A stretch of DNA of 64,000 nucleotides from Maniola hyperantus (taxonomy: Eukaryota; Arthropoda; Insecta; Lepidoptera; Nymphalidae). The notes beneath the pieces were generated by a model. That model saw nothing but the letters and a program-made list of their open reading frames with translations. It made no database searches and was not told the DNA's origin. Positions 43,801 to 51,039 of the stretch are shown one piece after another. The DNA lies in contig NC_048553.1 in the NCBI RefSeq assembly GCF_902806685.2, positions 3,331,099-3,395,098 on the forward strand, read 5' to 3'. Each line of letters begins with the position of its first letter. Within the stretch, counting starts at the first letter, position 1. The position numbers were made by a program, and so were the translations under genes.

Positions 43801-45058
43801 TGTGACAAGAGAAGGAGAGACGGAGTGTAACGCGACAGTGTTGTTATCTCTGTCTTCCTCTTCCTGTGTGAGCGGGAAGTGCAGTAACAATGGCAACTGT
43901 GGCCTGAACACCTTCAGCGGGCTGGTGATGTCATTTTGTTCGTGTACTGCAGGATATGGAGGTCAGTTATCTTTTTAAATTAGCATTTTTCATCCATGTT
44001 ATCAGATGTCATTGAAAAATATCAAAACAACGTTCTCTTCCTTGCCGCAACTAAGAAAAGATTTTCACAGATTCCATTGAAGCCCAGGAAGGCAGCTTTC
44101 ATGAAAGCAATTTTTTTCTATTTAAATAGATTATAGTGAAGTACTTTTGTGTGTTAAGTGATTTGTTTAGAATGTAATTAGCTTTTAATAACTTTGCATG
44201 TACACGTTTTGGTTTAGGCTGTAAGTGTATATTGTTTAAAATGAAATAAAAATAAAAAATAAAACGAATTGATTGACGAAGCATAGGTAATATGATTATA
44301 GTTTTTAGACATTTTTTTTTTCAATTTCAGGTTGGGACTGCTCCGACGATTCAAGAATGGACAGCCGCGCCTACATGCTAGTATCAATTTTTCTACTAAC
44401 CCTTAGCAATTTACTCTTCATATTCTCCGTATACGTCGCGACAATAAGACTTTACTACGTCGAAGCTGTTCTCTATGCCTTGACAATGTTATTCTCCACT
44501 TTCTACCACGCGTGTGACGCGCCCACTCAAGTCGCGTATTGCATAATGCGAGGGAATATCTTACAGTTTGGGGATTTTTACTGCGGACTTATGTCATTCT
44601 GGGTAACCCTTTTAGCCATGAGCATAATCGGGCTAAGATTTCGGTCGTTCCTACAAATGATAGGTGCAATCATAATAGCTTTACTAACCACTTGGAATAT
44701 GCATTCTATTACAGCCTTTTTATTACCAGTTGCGTTCGGTGCTTTCGTATTATTAGCCAGCTGGTACTGGGATTATAGAAAAACTAGATTTTTTCGATAC
44801 CCCAAATCTTATTACTCGATATATATGCCGTTGGGATTAATTTTAGTGTCTGTTGGTTTGATTTGTTACGCGTTTTTACAAACGGAGCAGAATTATAAGA
44901 TAGTACATTCTATATGGCATATGATTATTGCTATAAGTGTTGTGTTTTTGTTGCCCGATATCAGGAGGCGCGGGGAAAACCCGTTTGTGCCGAGTCGGGA
45001 ATGTTTTAAATCGCCATTTTATAGTTATTTTCGACGTAATCGACCACACAGTCCGTAA
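31581..45058 (+). CDS. PGAP6: Post-GPI-attachment factor 6 / TMEM8-like membrane protein, whole gene, 4 exons
   Basis: Exons 31581-31863, 40298-40549, 42819-43961 and 44331-45058 join in phase 1 throughout: 2406 nt, 801 residues plus stop. Human PGAP6 is of similar size. Order: signal peptide (about residues 1-17), long extracellular region with a C-x-P-x-x-V-V-I-H-L-K-R-G-S-Y segment, an EGF-like module at about residues 525-562 (C-V-S-G-K-C-S-N-N-G-N-C), then a multi-pass domain of the CREST superfamily (DUF3522). The CREST pattern is visible: S-T-F-Y-H-A-C-D near 615-622 and H-x-x-x-H near 752-756. PGAP6 is a phospholipase A2 that sheds some GPI-anchored proteins at the cell surface; that activity is inferred for this orthologue. 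A close TMEM8B paralogue could be the truer name. Intron 1 (8.4 kb) holds the full LINE. Confidence 0.9.
31864..33037. other. PGAP6-like intron 1, proximal part
   Basis: AT-rich. Contains a perfect 21-bp hairpin at 32348-32393 and a LINE 3'-end-like fragment at 32486-32720 ('caaagtcaaatgatttattc', 'agcccacaacaaactcagcc'). No exon was seen. Confidence 0.45.
32348..32393. repeat. Perfect 21-bp inverted repeat, 4-nt loop
   Basis: AGATAATTAGAAAGTTAAAT... pairs fully with the complement at 32373-32393 around loop TTGT. A weaker outer pair ATTCAGTAA / TTACTGAAT surrounds it. Possibly a tiny MITE. Confidence 0.8.
33038..33073 (+). repeat. Repeat family A copy 3, left part (split by LINE)
   Basis: AGGGTTATGTACCCC to AATGGAACCCTT. 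Continues at 38945 after the LINE. The 14-bp AAAATGGAACCCTT is present on both sides. Confidence 0.85.
33161..36778 (-). CDS. LINE ORF2: endonuclease, reverse transcriptase, RNase H
   Basis: About 1205 codons. The endonuclease begins I-K-I-I-Q-T-N-L-Q-H-K-H-L-A just at the ORF1 stop (E-P-W and S-D-H-R motifs follow). Reverse transcriptase with G-C-P-Q-G-G-V-L-S-P and Y-A-D-D. RNase H with Y-T-D-G-S, A-E-C, S-D-S-Q and a W-V-K-G-H-D-G stretch. A C-terminal C-x2-C-x7-H-x4-C zinc module (C-R-A-C ... H-V-L-L-E-C). The first in-frame ATG (36490) would remove about 95 residues of the endonuclease, so translation probably starts by re-initiation near the ORF1 stop, in the -1 frame. Confidence 0.92.
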   Translation of the reverse strand: MKIIQTNLQHKHLATATLRRQLEVENETIALIQEPWVRGKTICGFGSCHGKIFSHSSDEPPRTCIYIPRCITALLLTQYCSRDLTAVKINNGIQQGMGRPPKPVVLASIYMPIEDGIPTKELVELVTYCEDNDMDLIISVDSNAHHNLWGCTANNKRGESLINFLLTTNLTIINMGTEPTFVTSRYQTIIDLTLASTRAADHVKNWRVSDEPSLSDHRRICYELDLRITQHVPKRNPRKTNILKYKNLLTQQIGVNKPKNIDDIDNIEGNVNKLTKYIRTSYEQACPLKKNNIKQSSKNSWWGPDLERMRKKLRHLFNRAKNTKQEQDWDNYKEAQYQYNKRVREKEKNSWQKFCTSIESNDTAARIRKILANDNTRTLGSLRKADGTYTKDDKEISETLIETHFPGCRIVDSTDWVNTLGHHPVEEDWDLANNIVTRDRISWAIDTFHPFKTGGTDTIFPALLQWGKLQLTPWLEIIYKACIAYKYIPTAWREVKVVFLPKPGRSDYTLPKSFRPISLTSFLLKTLERLVDRSLRDRTLKHIPLHPNQHAYSTGKSTETALHSVVSKIEHDLENKLSTLGIFIDIEGAFDKTTFDSIDKALGRYKVPKTIRSWIRVMLEQRIIQLDINGVTKGIVARGCPQGGVLSPILWNLVVDDLITKLNKSGFYTIGYADDLTILISGKLENTLYEIMQRALRLIERWCDENELTVNPKKTEMILFTNKRKIELTKPPTLFNTSLELSTEVKYLGVTLDSKLSWKRHTEDKIKKSLTILNQCKRMLGKKWGLKPKIMKWLYLAVVRCSLTYAALVWWPRTLLTTAQQELQKFQRQACLAITGCMSTTPTAALEIILGIPPLYLHIKEEATLAALRLKTSGHWKEHNTMHTKILLQSINKEPRLEWKCDRTKKQHILDKNYKINTGKNMNPRSTQDAIEVYTDGSKTKTGTGAGAYCQELNMRISHALGKDNSVFQAECVGIMTAAISMTNRQVTNFKININSDSQAALKALARFSTTSQLIQDCHKALQTLAMSNDITLRWVKGHDGDQGNEAADALARKATTLKVTGPEPIVPIPFSEYKTWLHELTLKEHSKLWANTTDCRQAKEAFPNIDKRQTNILLRLDRGKLRKVVGLITGHSPLNKHLFVIGVTDSPLCRACMEVDETPTHVLLECTGVADQRERHLGSPTSLHEALGNLGGLFGFWSELGWLE
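36775..38601 (-). CDS. LINE ORF1 protein
   Basis: 608 residues. The N-terminal half is low-complexity: Gly, Pro, Thr and basic runs, including a poly-Thr stretch from (ACA)n at about 37858-37895. The C-terminal half (about residues 330-530) is a folded-looking domain with W-C-H-D-D-Q-A-L-S-W-L and S-Q-W-V-L-F-S-Y, resembling the DUF4780 domain of insect LOA-type ORF1 proteins. No CCHC knuckle. Probably binds the element RNA. Confidence 0.85.
   Translation of the reverse strand: MADSNKHTSLLVGSGLEPKSHPGTQASSMDGAQGPGCPIVSGGGNDPHLKTTTPANPILDMSALAAAIPAPASASAWTLVAPKKKKKGKRTDRRTKQQMDTHADGQTDTGNNRPTDTRKVEGGKRKEPDCPTAGAGDLAGGSKGGSEGRPPLSGGRPLVDTRATPGCFAGGHASGQVSASDRNPHATGESSTTTGGAGQTVVMDRGNDGGHTDPKGNPIRTRGATGPDGSNTARPPTTTTTTTTTTTTKPDSDNIHKAPNPPNKRAHPRFRKRNRGTTQPDRQNNPGPSSSSQPNNKRNRLDDTISPRGEYKRPRTDHKPHRDAKDNYAKAVQSHLSVAVTTTPRADLTQAEANTIQGLIQKAIFAACIEPLAPGQTRYAPAFEGKAFLSEGVLKMWCHDDQALSWLKNVVPNLTSPKSGTKLTVIQQTEIPIRVRSGLYVPGYDGEIGQLHQVLSHQNPWYKVSQWVLFSYTRTTSSPPGVFLILGIPNEELPTILERGRKVAYSTGTIYIRFFTDEGLSDVPPGHNLEPENREEPDVGGDMDVDELTSQLPATPEPSVSTILNNIEEMLADSRTNLIQPREKKATQDALEETAPAEQPPAQRATEK
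38602..38944 (-). other. LINE 5' untranslated region
   Basis: GC-rich leader starting ACCCGGCGTGGCAGAACTGG at 38944. In this class the leader carries the internal promoter; no specific site is claimed. Confidence 0.6.
38945..39327 (+). repeat. Repeat family A copy 3, right part
   Basis: Resumes at AAAATGGAACCCTTATAAG and runs to TGACTCGGTTTTTTT, completing the copy split by the LINE. Confidence 0.83.
39328..39920. other. PGAP6-like intron 1, distal part, unclassified
   Basis: Includes a Helitron-like scrap near 39595-39660 ('gggaactctttgactttccgg'). The rest, with an open stretch around 39684-39860, is not recognised as coding. Confidence 0.35.
39924..40234. mobile_element. TIR element, 311 bp, ~54-bp arms, 3-bp duplication
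   Basis: Ends GGAATTCATAGTCAAGA and TCTTGACTATGAATTCC, with inverted similarity continuing through 'gacatgtg' blocks. ACT flanks both sides (39921-39923, 40235-40237). It ends 63 bp before the exon 2 acceptor. A 3-bp duplication would fit PIF/Harbinger-like elements. Confidence 0.72.
40298..40549 (+). CDS. PGAP6: PGAP6-like exon 2
   Basis: Acceptor TTCCAG|GATCAT and donor GAAG|GTATGT. Encodes S-C-S-P-Q-E-V-V-I-H-L-K-R-G-S-Y through A-Q-K-V-E-Q-E, the conserved first extracellular block of TMEM8 proteins. Confidence 0.88.
40570..40866 (+). mobile_element. RTE-type LINE, 3' coding remnant
   Basis: Plus-strand equivalent of 5447-5760: R-V-A-K-L-K-W-Q-W-A-G-H-like start, frame-broken middle, S-L-Q-E-T-Y-V-Q-Q-W-T-S-I-G stop, then GATGATGATG tail. 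It lies 20 bp past the exon 2 donor. Confidence 0.75.
40870..41070 (-). mobile_element. LEP1-type Helitron, decayed
   Basis: Has 'gatgcccgcgctgggtgg' at the left and 'tcgcatttataataatttta' at the right; the CTAG terminus is mutated. Confidence 0.65.
41095..41230 (+). repeat. Interspersed repeat family K fragment
   Basis: 'acaagttagccttttactgc', 'gggctaacctgacaag' blocks as in 3060-3240; internally shortened. Confidence 0.5.
41330..41545 (+). mobile_element. Second-type Helitron, 5' end unclear
   Basis: Core 'ggatcgggctgaaatttggc' and end GTCGCGAGTCGCTAG before T. Confidence 0.7.
41546..41960. other. PGAP6-like intron 2 sequence, nothing recognised
   Basis: No exon or matched repeat. Confidence 0.35.
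41965..42170 (-). mobile_element. LEP1-type Helitron, 5' part decayed
   Basis: CTAGCTGACGCCCGCGACTTC at the left end; the outer start 'tttcgcatttatgataaag' at the right is diverged. Confidence 0.7.
42190..42602 (+). repeat. Repeat family L scrap joined to truncated repeat family A
   Basis: 42190-42296 has a CATCATCATCATGATCAAC start and 'ggccatagtctaacacgctgg'. From 42297 a 5'-truncated family A copy runs to 'cgcactttccggttttttg'. Confidence 0.65.
42819..43961 (+). CDS. PGAP6: PGAP6-like exon 3
   Basis: Acceptor TTACAG|GTCTAG and donor GGAG|GTCAGT. 381 codons: most of the extracellular region, with many Cys and N-x-S/T sites, ending in the EGF-like module C-V-S-G-K-C-S-N-N-G-N-C ... F-C-S-C-T-A-G-Y-G. 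Confidence 0.92.
43962..44330. other. PGAP6-like intron 3
   Basis: 369-bp AT-rich intron with no recognised repeat. Confidence 0.7.
44331..45058 (+). CDS. PGAP6: PGAP6-like exon 4 (membrane domain)
   Basis: Acceptor TTTCAG|GTTGGG. Completes the EGF-like fold (G-W-D-C-S-D-D) and encodes about seven membrane segments with the CREST Ser/His/Asp and H-x3-H positions. Stop at 45056-45058; an ATTAAA signal follows at 45092. Confidence 0.93.
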
Positions 45059-45091
45059 TGTTAGTGTTCAAATTAGTGTCTATTGTCGATT

Positions 45092-45097
45092 ATTAAA
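45092..45097 (+). terminator. Putative polyadenylation signal of PGAP6-like gene
   Basis: ATTAAA 34 nt past the stop codon. Weak single-hexamer evidence. Confidence 0.35.
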
Positions 45098-46344
45098 GAC
45101 GAATTAATTTAGTTACCTAATCTTATTAAAAGTATGTACCAAAAAATTAAATTCTCAGGGACTTTCGCACAGGCAACAAATAAAATGTTGCCAGACACAC
45201 CCAGATAAATAGATAGATTTTTTTATCAGTGTTGAAAAAAAACATTTCAAGACGACTGGTTTGACTCATTTTGTTCGGAATTCTAGTCTGTATAAAAGTA
45301 GCTATTGCGAATATCACACATACCTATTTAGGAAAGTTTACGATTGTGTTAAATAACGGCAATTAGTTTGTGCATTAAACTTAGATTCAACTTTTATTAA
45401 TACTAAAAACAATAAATTGAATTATTTAAAGTAGTGACCATCTCTTATACAATGTTTCTTTGAAAAAGGATACTATTATGTTTTATACGCGTCTTTATAG
45501 TTATGGGTACAAAAATTCGACTCAGTATGTACTATCAATTAATAGGTGATTTTTCTATTTGAATAAGGTGCAACCTTTTATTTATTTTTAGGTGTAAAAT
45601 TACTCAAACTTTTAATAAATAAAATAGGTTTCGTAGTCAAAAAGTAACTTGAACAAATTATATTTTTACTCTATTTAGGTAAACGATTTTAACGTTGAAT
45701 ATTTATTTGTTTAGACTGAATTTAAAATTTTATCTTGACAATATTAGATATCTAATACTCATATGATGCTCATAGAGACATAAAAGCTTTGCTTTTCCTA
45801 CTTGAAATAGCTTAATTAATACTCATTTCCGTTATGACCTGCAAGGTAAATCGCTACTTTCCTGACTAATGCTTACCCTGCCTTCAAATCTTTTGCACGC
45901 CACTGCATATTACTGCACGCTATTCGCGACTCCTTTTTACACGAGTGCCCAAAATAAGTAGTGGTCTAAGAGCCAGCGTGTTCCAGACCTTCCTTATTTT
46001 ATACGTCAAAGCATAAAGTCCATTTTTTTATATTTTACTTGTTTAGACTTTCATAATTAAAATACGGTTGGCGTAGCGAAGTTTGCATTAGTGTGCGATC
46101 AGCCTTATAAATAAATGTGAATTTTAAAATGCGAACAGTATTCTACTATTTAATACGACTATTTGTTAAGTGCAATCTAATTCCGTGTTCCACAGAGATT
46201 ATTTATGTAAAAAAATCACAATTTTTCTTCTACAATATAAGCCTATGTATTAGTTATAATATCTAGTAAATTATAATCAGCTGTTGATTTTATAGCTTTA
46301 AGTTTTATGCTGCTTTTTGCTTAAAAGTATTTTTTTATGTTTTT
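45098..46344. other. Intergenic, AT-rich, nothing recognised
   Basis: No gene or matched repeat; may include 3' UTR of the PGAP6-like gene. Confidence 0.4.
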
Positions 46345-46765
46345 AGGGTTCCGTACCTCAAAAGGAAAAACGGAACCCTTATAGGATCACTTTGTTGTCT
46401 GTCTGTCAAGAAACCTACAGGGTACTTCCCGTTGACCTAGACTCATGAAATTTGGCAGGTAGGTAGATCTTATAGCTGACATTTGGGGAAAAATCTGAAA
46501 ACCGTGAATTTAGGGTTAGATCACACAAAAAAAATTAACTTGTGGTCATGAACTAATAATTAGTATTTTCAAATTTCGAAGTAAGTGACTATATCAAGTG
46601 TGGTATCATATGAAAGGTCTTCAGCACCTGTACATTCTAAAACATATTTTTATTTATTTTTATGCATCATTGTTTTTGAATTATCGTGCAAAATGTCGAA
46701 AAAATACGACTGCAGTACGGAACCCTCATTGCGCGAGCCTGACTCGCACTTGGCCGGTTTTTTTT
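46345..46765 (+). repeat. Repeat family A, full-length copy 4
   Basis: AGGGTTCCGTACCTC to CACTTGGCCGGTTTTTTT. Confidence 0.82.
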
Positions 46766-47980
46766 ATTTAACAAACGGTAAATATTCTGAATACCAGGCA
46801 CGGTTTTATAAATACAAGAAACTTACCTTTGTCGGAGATATTATACATTCCTGTACCTATATTTATATAGTTTTTAAGTTGTTTATCTTGTTAACGCATG
46901 TTCCTTTCTCGCTATTATTAACCATATATGACGCTATTAATTTCCTACTATAATAAGCAGATATCATAATATATACCGATTTATATCTTAAGTCGTGTCC
47001 ACATCAATAAAAAAATTGCGTGAATATTTTCGCCATAAATTCAAATCTTTTTCCACTTAACATCTGCGACTGACGAAGATTTGTAATTCGACACGATGTC
47101 CTAAGGTTCGACGGAGTAGAATCGAGTCGAGTCTTTTGATGACAACTTAAACTCAACTTTATCTAAGACTTCGACATACGGTTGACATTAGTATAATGAA
47201 AACAGAACATGAATGAGACTAAGCCACTTAGTTGCTCAGTCAGATTCTTAATAGATGAAGTGAAAAAGTTATTATCTCATCTTTAGTACATCTGATTAGT
47301 CGAGTGAACACATTTCCTATCCGTTCATCTTAAGTGGAATCCGGGAATTGGTTTCCTAACGCAAATTTATACTGGTGTGACCGCGGCTTTACGTGTTATT
47401 TTATATATAAGTCACTGATCTCAATGTATTTGAAAGAATGGCCAATCTATGCCGCCCTAGGCTCAGTGCTAACCAAAGAGGGTCATTGCTTGCTATTTGC
47501 TTCAAAGCTGGGTATAGTGCTCGCAAAATAAATAGTCCTATCTGTCTATATCTATCAAAAAAATAATTATGCACAACTCTTAATGTCCAATATTTCTGTT
47601 GTTAACACGCTCGGTGCCTTAAATAAGTAGTTCAAGCGTATGTTAATAATAATTATGTTAAAAGAGCGTCGCACGACAATGGAGGGGAAAGGTCATAGAT
47701 ATATAACAATACTATTTACATAGTACGCTAGATATGGGGTGCCATTTTTTTAAATTTATTATATAGGAAATAATAGTAATTTTTTGTGCGGATTCGAAAC
47801 GCCCCACCGAGCGTTCCTGAAATTAAAATTGACTTGACAAATCCTCCGATGCTCCTCGAGTTGACAGATGTCTCATCACTAACAATTAGTTCCAAATACG
47901 CTCACACGACGCTCACTGCTGTTATGAGCACTAAAATGCTAAAAATCATGTTGATTCAAAACAGCCCCCCAAATGTGTAA
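46766..47980. other. Intergenic, nothing recognised
   Basis: No coding or matched repeat. Confidence 0.35.
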
Positions 47981-48120
47981 GAAAAACTTATTAATCGTAT
48001 CGTAATCGTAATCGTCAACAAATTCTGCCCTTTGATTGGCTGTGAAAAAATGTAACAGCGAATCAACCAATCATAGGGCAGAATTTTTTGACGATTACAA
48101 TAACGATGAATACGTTTTTC
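47981..48120. mobile_element. Small hairpin MITE
   Basis: Arms 'gaaaaacttattaatcgtat' and the complement of 'acgatgaatacgtttttc', continuing through AATTCTGCCC / GGGCAGAATT and GATTGG / CCAATC. About 140 bp. Confidence 0.7.
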
Positions 48121-48374
48121 GTACAAAATCGGGGGAGGTCGGCAATCGCATATCCAGAGTATAGTACGATTCAAACTTAAATGCGTCTGCGTGAAGCTTT
48201 GCGATCTTGCGCATGCTTCACTCGAGAACTAAATCACTTAACGGGCGTTACGTTAACAATAACTATAACAAAACAAAGTAACTTCTCATTTCAACTGTAC
48301 AAACAAACAAGACACGTATAGCGAGAGAGAGACGCATCAAAGAACTGGCGGGCGTAGGAGCGAGACGTGCGCTG

Positions 48375-49087
48375 TGTAACGTTGTACAAGAACGTTGCAT
48401 GTATTTAATAAAAATTCGGCGCCTAACCGAATATTAGCAGAAATATCGCGCACGAACGACTGCAATCGTGTTACGTCGTGTTTCAACGAATGAGTTCCGC
48501 GTGCAGCCGCTAGAAGCGAGAGGGCGACACTGCCGCGCTGCGCCCGCGCATATATTTTACTAAGATCAGTCTAGAATCTTTTCGAAAAGTGACAGGAAGC
48601 GAATTGTTCCTCGGAAGTGTTCCTTATGATAGTTTCCGTATTCCTGGAACTATTATTAACAGTTTTAGTGACCTACGTGGATTTGTAACCCGTGTATAAA
48701 CGGGTTCTGGATCCTGCTTGGATTTTCACGGCACTTCTTCGTGCTTCTTCGTGCTTCTTCGTGCACCTTGGATCCCGCTGCCGCTGCCTACGCCAGGCGC
48801 ATCACGTGGCACCCTCTTCCGGCGCTACGGAACTCCCTGCACCTGGCCAGCGGTCTGCCTCCGTACACCTCGTCGAGCGCGCATTCCCCTTCCCTGAAGA
48901 CCATCTCGCCGGACTCCCGCTACCTCTGGGACGTTACCGCACGGCGAAACAGGGAAGTACAGCCTACTGCAAGTTTAGTGATTGTAGTGACGCCAGCACG
49001 CTAACTCACGACCCTACTTATCTAAATAAATTCTCGTGTTGACTTGTGGGTTTTATTCCTCGCCACTAAAAAAACCCCCTCGTCACA
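48375..49087 (+). repeat. Gypsy element 5' LTR
   Basis: TGTAACGTTGTACAAG to CCCCTCGTCACA. Contains three tandem CTTCTTCGTG units at 48735-48764 and an AATAAA at 49026-49031. A 116-codon frame recurs in both LTRs only because the LTRs are copies. Confidence 0.92.
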
Positions 49088-49088
49088 C

Positions 49089-49106
49089 TGGCGCCTCAAC
49101 TGGTAA
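49089..49106 (+). other. Gypsy element primer-binding site
   Basis: TGGCGCCTCAACTGGTAA begins one base past the LTR end. The tRNA was not identified. Confidence 0.6.
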
Positions 49107-49686
49107 GTAGGGTCATTATAATCCTAAGCTTGTAGTAGTGTTAATTTGGTGTGTGTGCTTGTTTTAATTTAATTGTAAAACGTTTTAATTTTTATTTTTG
49201 GTTGACTGCAACTAAGGTGTTCGACGTACATAGATACCTATTGTAAACCTTGTTAAAGGGCATCACTCACTAAAGAGCAATCTTACATAAGCTATTTTTA
49301 TAAATTTTATTGTTTTCAATTTTTATTAATTGTTGTCGTTCACATTAACTGTATATTATTATTATTATTGACCGTAGCGAGTACCGTTAGAGAAAAAAAA
49401 ATCTTATAAACGTCTCACACATTAGTTGCAATTTTCGTTTTATTTTTGTTGCTGCTTTGACATGTTGCACTGGTTGATTTAGTCTCATCAATCAATCAAT
49501 CATTCACCAATCACTCAATCATTTCATGGTATTACTTCACGCTTTAAAGAATAAACAACCAAAACGTTATTTTAGTTAATTTTAATTGTAACAGACGGAG
49601 ATTTCAGTTATTTTTTGGTGCGATTATTCAGTACTTACCCAGCGTATATTTTTTTAATTGTTGAATTATTTTAAATTTTACCAACA

Positions 49687-51039
49687 ATGGCTTACGAGGT
49701 CAAATTTATGTCACTTCAAAAAGTGGAACTTGAGTATGAAGTCGCTATTCGAGGTGAAACTCCAGCTTCCACTGTTCAAGAGCTGAGGAAACAGATAGCT
49801 AAATGCGGTCCACTATACCCTTCTGAGGATATTTTAACTAGTCCCTTTGAACCTTCTGTAGATATAGATGGCGTATTTGATGCTCTCGAGAAGGTCGAAC
49901 AAACAATTTCGTCTGCTTCGGACAGAAGTGCACTATTGCGAACTCAAAACTTACTAAACCATGTATATCATCGACTTCACCGTATTCCGTGCTCTGATAA
50001 AATAAAACAGGAATACGATGAATGTGTCTCCTTGTATAAAACACATGCAATGAAACTTAGCACGCTCTTAGACAATGCTACAGATCCCCTAGCCATTGCG
50101 AGTAGTAGTTCTGCGAATCCTACAACATCTACAACGCCACTCAATGTCAACCTTACTTGCGAAGGAAACAACTCTAATTTGTTTTCTAAATTAAAATTTG
50201 ATGGCAAATCTTGCGTAAGGACTTTTATCCAACGTGCTAACGAATTTTGCCAAGCAAAAAATATAGATTCTGGCAAAATTTTAAAAAATGCTACCGAAAT
50301 ATTTACCGGCAATGCTATTCATTGGTACCGAGGTATTAAGGAATCTGTACATACTTGGGAGGAACTTGTTGTCTTACTAAAGAAGGATTTTAGTGAACCG
50401 GATTACGATTACAAATTGAAAGAGGAAATTAAATCACGTACGCAAGGTGAAAAGGAAAACATAGTCATCTACCTTTCAATTATGTCTGGGCTTTTCTCAC
50501 GACTTAATAAAGAACCTTCAGAAGAGGACAAATTGGAAATACTTCTTCATAACATTCGACCTTTTTACGCGAATGCATTGTCCTCTGCTTCGTCCGTTAA
50601 ATCCATTGATGAGTTGAGAACGCTCTGTCGGAATCATGAAGCTATACATTCCCGATTTTCTCAATTCAAAGAACCTCCAAAACTCACATCTGATACACTA
50701 GCACCAGATTTTGCTTATTCTAGTGGTAAAGTTAACCCTAACCCTACGCCAAAATTCAGTAACAATAATTTTAAATTTAACAGAAATAATAATGAAAATA
50801 ACAAATCTTTTCACAATAAACAGAATTCCCCAAATTTTAGTAATTATGTACACGCTGTTGCAACTAACTCTCAAAAGCGAACTCAGTACTGCGTACGCTG
50901 TCGCACTGACTCGCATAGTACTAGACTGTGTACTGCAGATAGATCTAAGATATTTTGCTTTATCTGCGGCCTCAAAGACTTTAAATCAAATAATTGTCCA
51001 AATTGCTCTAAAAACAAACAACCTGATCCAAAAAACTAG
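49687..51039 (+). CDS. gag: Gypsy element Gag
   Basis: 450 residues from ATG in CCAACAATGG. An N-terminal helical region, a capsid-type domain (about residues 155-320: W-Y-R-G-I, L-K-K-D-F, Y-L-S-I-M-S-G-L-F), then an Asn-rich linker. One canonical C-x2-C-x4-H-x4-C knuckle (C-V-R-C-R-T-D-S-H-S-T-R-L-C) is followed by a second in which His is Phe (C-F-I-C-G-L-K-D-F-K-S-N-N-C). Ends right after a slippery A_AAA_AAC. Confidence 0.92.
   Translation: MAYEVKFMSLQKVELEYEVAIRGETPASTVQELRKQIAKCGPLYPSEDILTSPFEPSVDIDGVFDALEKVEQTISSASDRSALLRTQNLLNHVYHRLHRIPCSDKIKQEYDECVSLYKTHAMKLSTLLDNATDPLAIASSSSANPTTSTTPLNVNLTCEGNNSNLFSKLKFDGKSCVRTFIQRANEFCQAKNIDSGKILKNATEIFTGNAIHWYRGIKESVHTWEELVVLLKKDFSEPDYDYKLKEEIKSRTQGEKENIVIYLSIMSGLFSRLNKEPSEEDKLEILLHNIRPFYANALSSASSVKSIDELRTLCRNHEAIHSRFSQFKEPPKLTSDTLAPDFAYSSGKVNPNPTPKFSNNNFKFNRNNNENNKSFHNKQNSPNFSNYVHAVATNSQKRTQYCVRCRTDSHSTRLCTADRSKIFCFICGLKDFKSNNCPNCSKNKQPDPKN
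51030..51036 (+). promoter_or_regulatory. -1 frameshift slippery site, gypsy gag-pol
   Basis: A_AAA_AAC in the gag frame, immediately followed by the gag TAG. The pol frame (-1) opens just upstream, after a stop at 51024-51026, so shifting must occur within this 10-base window. Confidence 0.8.

Noticed and set aside
48692..49042. A 116-codon frame present identically in two places (also 54945-55295).
   Set aside because: Both copies lie in the LTRs of the same element; duplication follows from LTR synthesis, and the peptide has no recognisable domain.
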